From: Brasenia schreberi
Lineage: Eukaryota > Streptophyta > Magnoliopsida > Nymphaeales > Cabombaceae
Length of the DNA stretch: 64,000 bases
NCBI GenBank assembly: GCA_036023115.1
Contig: JAYKKT010000086.1
Span: forward strand, 15,577,501 to 15,641,500
Direction: 5' to 3'
A program made the translations under genes and the position numbers. This document shows, piece by piece, positions 1-11,000 of the stretch. Each line of letters opens with the position of its first letter. The stretch's first letter is position 1. Under the pieces are notes generated by a model, which saw only the letters and a program-made list of their open reading frames with translations, was not told where the DNA came from and made no database searches.

Positions 1-659
1 CAAAAATGATGATTTTGATGTATATGTATATGTATAGGGGATAGTCTTTTATAAAAACTTTATATTTTGGCCATTATTAGACACATAAATATATGAAAAA
101 ATCCAAAATTCGTAAAATATACTTACCATACTCTATTTTTCTTATCACTACCATTTTGCTAAAAAGCTCTATATTTATATTTATTTTCAAAAAATAAGAT
201 AAAAAGAGAGTGTTTATTTAAAAACTTAGTATACATTTATATACATACCTCAAGCCCGACTCAATTAAGCTTAAGTTTTAATTGAACCTAGCTTAGGTGA
301 CCCAAGCCTATCGAGTTCACATTTGTTTTAGTTGACCCATGCTATGGTGCTGAAAATTCATTTTAAGCCAAATTACTTAGTCAAGCATTATATTAAAATT
401 CAATTTTAAGTCAAACTAAGACTACCTTAATCATAACTCAACTCACTCATTGGAATCAACTCCACATTAAGCTACAATGGGTTGTTCTACTTTAATACAT
501 GAAGGTCAACAATTATCATGCTTCATCAAGGTTTCAAGACAAGAGAAATACTCAAATTGGAATCAGACCATCTTGAGAAGCCATCGAAGTTATGTCAAGC
601 CTCAAAACCAAGTCGAGCCACTCAAGGAGCCCTCAAGTCATGATAGAATCAACCATGTC
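1..659. other. AT-rich intergenic sequence
   Basis: No gene or repeat family recognised. A small open frame at 477-665 shows no similarity to a known family and weak codon structure. Confidence 0.6.
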
Positions 660-1139
660 ATCTAGCCATCAAGCCAAAATTAAAGCCACTTAGCCACGTA
701 TGGTTTTAGAATCAAAGAAAAATTATTTCAAGTCTTTAGAGTCATATCTTTTTAGAATTATTAGAGATTACATAGGGATCAAAATGTTGTTGTTTCTTAT
801 CTCTAAGAGGTTGGATCCCCTCTATAAATAAGGCCTTTGGCCTCCCATTGTATTTATCTCTCTCATTATCAAGCAACAATAATATTTCTAAGTATCTATC
901 AAGTAAGATCATCCCCTTCTCTCTCTCCCCTCTCTTCTTCCTCTTGTTTTTTGTATGTGTGTTGTGTATCGACCTTGAGAGATCGACGAAGGAGAAATTC
1001 ACCCAGCTTTAAACATGATAAAATTGTGAGAAATCAACTAAAGGAGAGATCGATTGTTTCTAAGGTATTCTTAGAACCTTATTTCAATGGTTTCATACAT
1101 TGCTCCACTCTTTTAATATACTTTATATCCTGGTTTTAG
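660..1139 (+). repeat. LTR-like promoter region (unpaired)
   Basis: Contains tctataaataaggcc (TATA at 823-830), followed within 40 bp by a pyrimidine-rich leader and cattatcaagcaacaata, an arrangement typical of plant Gypsy-type LTRs. No partner LTR or internal domain is visible in the window. It could be a solo LTR or a truncated element that starts here. Confidence 0.35.
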
Positions 1140-2510
1140 TTTTTAGTTACTAGTTATCTTAGATCATAATAGTTATCATCATTACATTAGGTAATCACTA
1201 CCCCATCATGATTCTTTAGTTTTATTCGTATGCTATGCACTCCATTGTCCCTTTTTTTCTTTGAATGTTTTCTGGTTTTATTAATATTCACCTTACTTTC
1301 ATATTCAATGTCTTTAATTTATAGTTTTCTTATAGCTACGTGCATCAATTAAATCCCTTAGTCCATGCAACAATCCCTTTTGAATCATCTTGAATCTTGA
1401 ATTTTATTATTACACGGATAGTTTAATTCTTGATTAAGTTAGAATTATTTTGCATATTTGATTTAATTCATCCATGTTCAAGATCTTATTCTTGCATCCC
1501 CTTGTATAAGTTTTCTTTAAATTTCGTACACAGTTGATTTTATAAAAATATTTGAAATTCGTGTATATTGCATATCAAGATCTTTACAAATCAATATTTT
1601 TTATAAATTAGGATCTTTGCAAATCATGATTTTCTATACCTTAGAATTTTTGCTTCTTAAAACTTTTATAATTAGTTGCATATTCCATTTATTGTATAAT
1701 TGTTAACTAGGAAATTGTTTTCGTAGGATTGTTTCTATCCATATCCATATTAAGTCCATAACCTAATTAGAATCATTACCCATATTAGAGATTCATATCC
1801 ATTTAGAGCCAAATTCCAATTAAAATAAAATCTCTATTAGATCTAAATCCAATTAAACCGAAAACCAATAAGAATATGAATCATTTTTACTCACATTTCA
1901 ATCCAAGTGCACATCTATTTTCTCTTTTATTAGTCATAAATTTTGTAGTGCATGAACCGATCCTTGCCTGTCGGGACAAGAGAGTGATTGTGAAAAAAAT
2001 ATGATTAGAGCTCACAACGAAAAAAGGAAATTGAACCATAAATAAGTCTCCTTGACTTAGTTTTTATTTTGCCTTTACAAAATTAAGAAGATTATATACA
2101 AGTTGAGGGTGTCACAAAACCTAAATTTTGTTAAAGATACTACCTTTCTTGATGATGATACTAGCAAGTGAGGAAATTGAGGTTGGTCCTTAGGAATTTA
2201 AGACATATAATGACTTAAAAAAGATCAAAGTGAATACTTCCTACCTCAAAACACGGAAGAGGTAGGTGATGTGGAAACTTTCTAACTTAAAACAAACAAA
2301 CTTAATTTGGGGAATACATCAAATAATACCCATGTTCAATGTTAAGTACAAGACCATGATCCTTGATGATTGATTGGCAAAAGTGCGAGGAGACTGAGAT
2401 GGGTTGTCATTAGCATGTGACTTGCACTACGGAACGTGGTGCTCGAGATGGATCCGAAGGTCATCAATTCTTATATAGGAAGCTGGATGACAAGCACTCG
2501 GGAAATAAGC
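1140..2510. other. Intergenic sequence, probably repeat-derived
   Basis: AT-rich sequence without coding signals. It may be the untranslated interior of the LTR-like region before it. Nothing specific can be supported. Confidence 0.5.
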
Positions 2511-3320
2511 CCATTCATGGGAATCAAACTCACTGCTACCAAGCATTCTAGCTCGAGATTGACAAGTCCAAGTTTGACCCATTTATAGGGAGGGAAATTA
2601 ATGCGCCGACTAGATGGTATCTCACAGCTTTTTCTTTCGAGGGTTACAAAGGGAGGTCGAAGTGTATCACCCTTCTCCCGATGGCTAGTAGCTCATTGGC
2701 CCGGAGTCAAGGTGACAGCAATGAACAGCCTTCTCTTGTTTTTTTGCAGCACCCGGCCTGGATACTCGGCGACGTTGGCCCGCTTCTCTCCTTCCCGTGC
2801 ACTCGACGACCTTGGTCCGCCCTTGCTAGTGGCACCACCACTTACATCACTCAGCCTTCTCTCACACACCCACACTCATGCACAACTGGTTGAGAGCAAG
2901 AGGAGCAAGAAGATGAGAGAAGAAGCCTAGTAGCTGAAACACCCTTGTATTGTAGACTGTTTATTACGTGATCCTTGCATGGCTATTTATAAACACCCTA
3001 CTGGGTCCGTGAAACCCGGTTTAGGATTGATACGTAAGACTCTAGAACTCGGGTCCACTTGACACAACCGAACCCCGGATCCCTTACACAACCCAACGAC
3101 TCGAGGCCCGTGTTACATAAAGACCGCTATGCCCCATATGGCTTATAAGACCCATATTGTCACGGTCAAACCAACATCAAGCATGCCGACGAGCTTGATC
3201 GGGACTGGTGCTTAGCTTTAGGGCCAAACAAGTCTTAACGGATATCACCTAAGTGTTTTAGTTAGCAACCATCTCCTAAAACAGAATGTGAGAATCCCTC
3301 TCCCGAGTGTCAAGCTTGTC
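2511..3320 (-). repeat. LTR-like promoter region on the minus strand
   Basis: On the minus strand a TATA box tgtttataaatagcc (about 2983-2997) is followed about 35 bp later by a leader rich in cttctctc words. Upstream of it lies a GC-richer, LTR-like region up to about 3300. No second copy or retroelement domain lies within the window. The small frames at 2601-2930 overlap it and are not credible genes. Confidence 0.35.
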
Positions 3321-3589
3321 AAAGATGTTGGCACTGGGAGACTCACACACTCAAATGGCAAAGGTAAAGAGGCAAAGAGAGCAAATGCACCTGTTGAAAC
3401 TCATACCACTTAGCTCAACAAATACTTAAGAGAAAGACACTTAACGAACAAAAACCATTTCCAAAACATAACGTCTTTATTGATAGCAGAAAGGAGTGCA
3501 CGATAGGGCATTTCCCTCAAAGAGTGTTTCTACTTAGAAGCAAAAAAGCCAACAAACAATTCACCCTTACAATAAGACCTAAAATCCTA

Positions 3590-3850
3590 ATGCACACATA
3601 GAAGGTGCTAATGACCCAACATGCCCGGAAACACACCCTAGAGTACCGTGTGTATGAGGCACATGGGCACAAGCGTGCATGCACAGTTCTCCATGTGGTG
3701 CAGCATGATGAGAAACCTCCTCTCCATTGCGGTGCGATGTGGAGCTATGCCCTCCCGGAGGTAGAACGGTGACGAAGCAGCATAACATACACATTCACAC
3801 CCCCTCCGTGGAATCGAACCCACTGCTACAATGTGTGCGAGTCGGACAAC
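3590..3850 (-). repeat. SINE-like element with tRNA-type B box
   Basis: The minus strand reads gtagcagtgggttcgattcc (about 3808-3827), whose ggttcgattcc matches the pol III B-box consensus. A region shared in style, gtagcagtgagtttgattcc, occurs at about 2519-2538 on the same strand. No cloverleaf can be folded, so it is not a tRNA gene. Borders are approximate and the class assignment is tentative. Confidence 0.35.
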
Positions 3851-4164
3851 CCTGGGTGCTGCGTTTCACAACTTTCAGTCATGGATTTTGATATAAAAAA
3901 TGAGACATACCTCTGCTGGGTCTTTTGTCACCTCTTATTACATGATGTAGAAAATTTTACTACACCCTCTTCTTGATCGTATTCGGGCTTAGCCTGTCTG
4001 TTTACCAAAAAAAGAGTTTGTCAACATTTTGGTAGCTGTAAAGATTCAAATTATATTATCTTGTCTAATTTTGGAAATAAAACCTAAACTGTCTCGCTAG
4101 GAGAAAAGGTATATATATATTTGGGTACAAGGAAAAGGTATATGCATGTATCTCGGGATGACAC

Positions 4165-4680
4165 TCTATAGCTGCCCCACCCTTACATGGGGTGGATTCT
4201 CAAAGGAAATACCCACCTTCGTGCGGGGCAGGACAAAGCGGGCAAAGTAGGGTAAGATAAACTCGCCCCATCGTGTCCCCATGTATATAATATGTGTCAT
4301 GTATATATGGAATATATGTGTTTATATAAACATACATGTATTATATACACATATTTTTTATACATTAAGTATATATTTTAGATGCATATATATTTTACAA
4401 AAATATGAATGTATATATACATTTACATATAATCATTTCTAATTTAATAATATAAAATATTATAGAGTAGATTTTACTTTTAATGCAAGATATATAATAT
4501 AAACTAATTTCTTTTGAAATAATGATTTTATTGGTTGAAATAGGGTGCTACGGTTTATACCAAAGTGGGTGCAGGGTTTGATCCCTAGGACTCGGCAGGA
4601 GGGACGGGTCCCAATAACAAGCTTCTAGTGTGGGGTGGGTGCGGGTGGTATGAAAACCTTCCCACCCCGAGCCGTTGACA
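4165..4680. repeat. MITE-like repeat with GC-rich ends and TA-rich core
   Basis: GC-rich outer parts (gccccacccttacatgggg at the left, gggtgggtgcgggtgg and cccaccccgagccg at the right) enclose a core of tatata/acatac microsatellite. The same design recurs at about 59680-60110. There are no coding signals. Exact terminal repeats and target duplication were not resolved. Confidence 0.4.
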
Positions 4681-4734
4681 TAATTACCAGTGACTCCCCT
4701 TTGTAAAATAGCAAAGAATAATTATTATTTTAGG

Positions 4735-4997
4735 TAAGTAAGTCAATTTGACACTAGCACGCGCTACCTCGTTCCTTACCATCTCGATTTGGACCATCCA
4801 CGCAAAATCGTGAAACGTGGGTCCAAACCCGTTCGTCTGTCCAGTGTCCACTCCGTTCACCATCAATCCCTACCGTTCTCAAAAAGAGTCAAGACCAACA
4901 CATCTCGCACGGCAAAAGATTAGTGTCTGTCCTCTCTCTCTCTCTCTCAAACCCTGCAGAGGCGAGAGATTGTCGAGATTTAACAGTTTGATCAACC
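4735..4997 (+). promoter_or_regulatory. Putative promoter and CT-rich 5' leader of PDIL5-4
   Basis: This stretch separates the upstream MITE-like repeat from the start codon. It has no convincing TATA box. A CT dinucleotide run at about 4936-4950 resembles the pyrimidine patch common at plant transcription starts and 5' leaders. Two ACGT-type cores (ccacgc near 4798, aacgtggg near 4814) and a G-box CACGTG in intron 1 (5085-5090) are visible. They fit, but do not prove, bZIP or ER-stress control. Confidence 0.4.
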
Positions 4998-5038
4998 ATG
5001 ATCTCTACCAGCAAACTCAAATCCGTCGATTTCTATCG
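4998..5038 (+). CDS. PDIL5-4: PDIL5-4 exon 1
   Basis: Codes residues 1-13 plus two bases of Arg14 ([14 protein letters not shown]), the conserved cytosolic N-terminus. The donor is gtacgg. Confidence 0.93.
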
Positions 5039-8000
5039 GTACGGGCTTCTCTCTTGGACTATTTTTTTCTTAGGCTCGTAGATCCACGTGATCTTCCCCT
5101 CGTTCCGTTGACGTTCCCATGAGAAATTAGCGTGGCTCTATTTTGACAGATCTGGTGGATTCTGTTAGTTTGTTTTTGTGTTTACAAAATCCAAGTGGCA
5201 GATTCCATAGGTTCTTTGCCGTTTTTGGAGCTGAAATTATGTGGTAATTTGATCGCCGATCACCGCCCGGCTTGATCGGTGGGCGTACCTGCACTCAGTG
5301 AAAGAGATAAATTTTTTATCAGAAATCTTGGTTTGTCAAAGGATGCTGTGTCAATTCCGTTGACATACTTAGGGAACTGAATTAGACATTTTCTCTCACT
5401 AAATGAAAAATCTCAGATATGAAACGTGTTTACGTTTGAGTCCTCACCTTTTGGCTCTGGATGACAATGTTGAAGCTCAAAAACGCAACTATACTTTTCT
5501 CCAGTATAACCTATCGATGTATTAATAAATTTCAACCGTGTTAGGCAGTTATTGGTCAGAATGTGTAGCTAAACGCTATATGCGTGGTCACATTTAAAAG
5601 CTAACACTATAAGTTAACATTTGTAACATCCACACATTGATTTTGCTGCTTGTTAATTAACAACGCTTGGTGTCCGTTTGCCAAGTAGTGCTTTTTCATG
5701 AAGCTGACCTGGCCGTATCAGAATAAGTTGATGTTGTTCTAAAGGACGTGGAGAAGTGTTGAAATTGCTGTCAAGGACATATCTTGTTTTTATGATAATG
5801 AGTTATCTTATGGTACTGTATTTCCGAAATCTCCTTGGTCTTTAACTTGATCTCATTGAACCAGAAAGTTAACCAACTCATTCCAATTCTTGTGTGATTA
5901 ATTTTTCAAGCTAATGAGTTATCTTATGGTACTGTATTTCTGAAGTACTCAACTCCATATGGCAACAAGTATCCCATAAGTCCATTATGCAAATAGTTAT
6001 AATTTTCTTATCAGCAAGTATTTGGCTTATTTTGTGCAATGGTAATTATTTTTATTGCCCTCATAACTCACTCTTAGTATACACAAAGATATTCATATTA
6101 CTTTTCAAGAACATCTATGAATATTTTGCTTCATTTTATTCTCTCATCTTCGTTTTCTTATTCAAATTTGTATTACCTTCAGCCAACAAACTGACAAGCA
6201 TTCTGTTATCTAACAAATAACTACAGGAAAATTCCTAGAGATTTGACGGAGGCATCACTGTCAGGTGCAGGACTATCAATTATAGCAGCACTTGCCATGG
6301 TATTTCTGTTTGGCATGGTATGTACGCAAGTAATATGAGAACTTCTAGTTAAATTTTGTGGTTGATGACTGCACTTTTTATGTCTTGTTGATCACTATCT
6401 ATCATTATTCTCAACTCTTTAGTTTATTTAGAAGCAGATAATATCTATGAACCAGCTATCATTTTTGTACTGCATAAACATGTCTATCAGCTGTAGGTTT
6501 GTTAATGTAATAATATACTTTCTATTCCTCTTTCGGTTGATTTTTGGAATATTGTTATATGACTCATATACCACATGTCAGGAACTGAGCAACTATTTAG
6601 CAGTAAGCACATCTACGACTGTCATTGTTGATAGAAGTAAGGATGGAGAATTCTTACGCATTGACTTCAATATAAGGTATTTGAAGTTTTTGCCCCTCTG
6701 AAGACATCCACTTCCTTGGTTTGATGGTTTTTGCTATAACGTTTTCCAAAGTTAACACGATTCATTTTCTTGCAGTTACATTATTTAATTGTCTTATCTT
6801 TGTCATTCTTGCAGCTTTCCTGCTTTATCGTGTGAATTTGCCTCTGTTGATGTAAGCGATGTCTTGGGCACGGTAAGTTCCTCTATCATGTAAAAGGTGC
6901 ACCTGCCATGCATTACACAGTCATATATGCTTGTTGAGTTGTTAATATTTTTGCCACATCCATCTCATTGGGTTCCCGTTTGTTTCACCAGGTGGAATGA
7001 GAAAATGCTGATCTGGCAGCTACTTCTCACCACAAGTGAACAAAACTCAATTATTCCCTCCTAAAAGATGTGAGGCAAAGTCCAGTTCATCATGGGCTTG
7101 TCTAAGTGTCCTTATACTAGGCCTAGACTCTTCTTGTGGTGCCCATATGCCTGGGCATCCCTTTTCTATAATTTGATTTATTTTGTTAATTTGCACTTTA
7201 TGCAAATATTTTTTCCTATATAATTAGGATTTAGGGTACCTTATATAATAGAGTGAACCTGGGACTGAAGTCAATCTGATGCATATCAACAAGGTAAATG
7301 ATCTAGATTAGAACGGAACCCACCAGGATTAGACATCTCTTAGTGATACACATCAGATCGACTTCAGCCTCAGGTAAGTTGAGCGTCTTTCATGGATTGG
7401 ATCCACCTGATCTACTTTGAATCTGGTGGTTCACTTCGAATCTGGAATCTTTGGTTTGAGCTTCAATATGGATTATCTTCTTAGATCTGAATGTCTAAAT
7501 GTGGTTTTTATTGCACTTGGATTTGCATATAGTTTTGGTGGTCCACAGACATGCATGATATTGTTCCTGAAAATATGTGCTTGTTGCTTTGCATTTATCG
7601 ATGGAATTTATATTGTAGACTGATTTGAACTGTGATTTTACTCCACAGAACAGGCTAAACATCACAAAAACTATCAGAAAATTTTCAATTGACCATAACT
7701 TAAGGCCAACAGGCTCCGAGTTCCACTCTGGCCCCATCCCTACCATTATGAAACATGGTGATGAAGTTGAAGAAGATTATGGTGAAGGATCTCCTGCACT
7801 GAATTCACTTGCTTTTGATAGACTTGTGCATCAGTAAGTCAATGTTTCACATTTAGTTTGTCAGTGTTGACTGCATACCTGTTAGTTGCTTTCACTTATT
7901 ACGTTAGTAACAAAAGAATCTTTCGGTTCACATATGCTTGATTATCTGTGCTCTATACTTCACTTAAGTCAGACTTCTTTCATCAACGAAATGATTCTTG

Positions 8001-11000
8001 CAGGCTCCCCGTTTTGGTTGTCAACTTCTATGCTCCTTGGTGCTATTGGAGTAACCTCCTGGTGATGTTTATAATTTTCTTCTATATATATATACCTTTT
8101 AGAACTTTGATGTACCAGCCTTAAGATTCTACAAAATTCTGTTTGATTCCATGCAGTATGTGCTTAAATGTTTTCTTGAGATGGAAATTTGACCGTTGGT
8201 GTTCAATAGCTTGTTGTAAACCCTCTATGCATGTCCATACATCTTGCTACTTGAGATGTCTATTTTTTCTGATGAGGCATATTTATTGCTTATCTTTTTT
8301 CTTTTAAGCATGCCAAATGCATGTAATTGAATCCCTTAAGTTAAAGTCTCATTGGAAGAATGTGGTTGATGTACTTTACTCCTTCCAAAAACGGGTTCCC
8401 ATTTCCTTTATAGGCACGGCATCTTATCCATAGATCCCTTACTCGTAACTTGTTTTCTTCTCACTTTCTTCTTAAGCTTTCTCATAATATTGCAATGTCA
8501 TGAAATTAGTATAATGTATTCTACAACCACATGATCTTTTTTCTTGCTTTCCAAGAATCAATGCTGTGAACATATCATTGATGTTAAATGAAATCTTGGA
8601 ATTATATTTGTAGACACCTGAATGTCAACCTTGTATTTTTTTCTGACATGGCCTTGCTGCTGTTCATTTATAATAGAAACCCTCATGGGAGAAAGCATCC
8701 AAAATAATGAGAGAAAGGTACTTCTGTTGCTTTCTTTTTGCATCTTTGTTCTACTTGTGAGAGGCTTTTTCTCCCTTGTCTTGGGTTTCTGATTTTGGGT
8801 CCTTTGAGTTCAATTAGATACGATCCTGACATGGATGGAAGGATCCTCTTGGCCAAGGTTGATTGTACAGTAGAGGGGGAATTGTGTAAAAGGTATCTTT
8901 TTTTTTATAATTTCAAGCTAGAAATGCGTGTTGTATGACATGGTTTCATATTGTAAGTTTATAAATACTCTTAGTGGTTTGTGGTTTGTGCATGAGGAGT
9001 ACCAATACCTCATTTTGTGGTGTATTGTATATTATCATTACTTATCATTCATTTTGTTGAATAAATAAAGATATGCACTGTCGATCAAGGTCAATTTAAG
9101 ATACACAATGTAGCATGTAGTAGCATATTAAAAGTATGACAAGTTTTAAAATCTGTTCTTGGATAAATTACTAAAAGTTGTAAAAGTATGACAAGTTTTC
9201 CTTGCCTAAACCTGAACCCAGTCAAACCGAGTGTCCTCACCCATTCAGGTTGACTGGATCTGGTCTTCATTGGTGGGGTCAATATTGCCATCCCTAATGA
9301 GAATGCAAGAGAGAGATGTTAGAGATGGAGAGACAAGAGAGATGAGGAGAGCACTAAGCGATGGCAGATACGAGAGGGCAAGAGAGATGAGAGGGATATC
9401 AAGAAGAGGGGCCAAGAGAGATGCTTACTTGCTTCTAGAGAGACTCTCAACATGACGAGAGTAAGAGACAAAAGAGAATTCAAGAGTAAGAACGAAACCC
9501 AATGAAAGCCTACCAAAAGGGTTCATTTTTCTCGTTCTTTCTGTTTTCAAATTTTGGTCGAAAGTGGACTCACACTTCAAAGAATCCATTCTAAAATAGA
9601 TTCTACATGAACTTGTCTGACAAGACTGATCCTTGATCGCCCATGTTGAACACGTCATTATGAACCCAAAGGTATGGGAATATTGCATTAAAAGTACATG
9701 AGAGATTCCTTTTATTTAATGAAACCACTCAAGAAGAATGATTTACAGCTTCAATAAATCCCCTTTTTGTGAGAAAGAGTAACGGCTTGGCAACTATATA
9801 TTGGATATGCGTTGAGGGTATCAAACAGCTAGACCGAACAAGCTAAAATGAAAAAAATTATAGAACATAGGATAAAAAACTATTATATTTTAACAAATAT
9901 AGGTGTTAGTCATAGTGTCTTAGTTGATAGTTCACCTAGGCGTAGTGTCTGTGTAGGTCTACTATGGTTTATGTGTGGAAGAGTCTCCTTGTGTAGAGAG
10001 AGGCTTATGATTGATTAATACAATCTGAAGTTGAGGGCATCCACCAAGAGGAGATTTCCTTCAATAACTATCTTGTTCATGGCAGAAAGTGCCACCTACC
10101 ATCACCAGGTTCTGTTCAGCAGTACATCTACCTAGACTTAAACGAGTTTAATTTGGAACTTTCTTACTTTCTTTGATCTCTCCCCCCTCCCCCCCCCCCT
10201 TCTCACTCACACACACACGTGCAATGTTTACTTTCCTCTTTCATCCTTTCATTTTCCTTGCTATTAATCTCCCTATAATAATGTTACTCCCATACAAATT
10301 CTTCTCTCTCTCTTTCTCTCCTTCTCTTCTTGTTTGAAGAGTTCCTTTGCATTTGGGCCGAACAAACCCTATGCTCAACACTAGGTATATGCGTGAAGTT
10401 ACTGTTGGAGATCAAGATGATTTTATGTTTCTGTATTTGTAGTTTATGTTTTATGTAATTTGGATCCCAATGGACCAGAATCTGATCCATTGGGAATCAG
10501 GTAGGATTAGTTTTACTAGTTAAGGGTGTTTTTGTCTTTTAAGTTAGAACTATGTTAGTATAAAACCCTAAGTATGATTATTAGGGTTGTAATGTTGAAT
10601 AAAAGAAAGAGGGAGGCTGCGGCTGCCATGAGGAGGCACCGTCTCCCTTGTTTTAAATGATTCTTCCATGAGTGTGTTGATGATAATTTCATAAAACTCC
10701 ACATGGTATCAGAGCCTATATGGTGAAGATCGTGGCCCGTAAGACTCGCTGAATAGGAAAGAGGTTCTCTGAGATCTACAACAGTTTATGTAACTTTGCA
10801 GTAATTCTTTGTCTGCAACTATGGGCATATTTGATGCAGTGGTGGATCAAGTGAATGCCTCAAAGGTGGTATATCCAAAATCGTGCAAAGTTGATTAATT
10901 GGACAAGTTCGATGGTAAGAGGTTCCAATGATTCATTTTTTTTTGTGAGGAAATCTGTCTGCAACTGAACAGTAATGGAACAAAGTTGACGTCCTCTTTA

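Larger units (their letters stand above)
6318..8817 (+). other. PDIL5-4 introns 2 to 7
   Basis: Six ordinary introns: 6318-6581, 6677-6814, 6873-7648, 7834-8003, 8062-8676 and 8718-8817. All are GT-AG. They are T-rich and contain no element that I can name. Confidence 0.85.

Noticed and set aside
477..1139. Small genes at 477-665 and 837-1139
   Set aside because: No family similarity; the second overlaps an LTR-like promoter and leader.
2601..2930. A 109-codon frame on the plus strand
   Set aside because: It is antisense to an LTR-like leader and promoter and is rich in simple CT and CA words.
3780..3850. tRNA gene on the minus strand
   Set aside because: A B box is present but no acceptor stem, anticodon arm or A box at the right spacing can be drawn.
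9231..9516. Arg/Glu-rich and Leu/Ser-rich frames in intron 8
   Set aside because: Both are readings of one GAGA-type low-complexity stretch.
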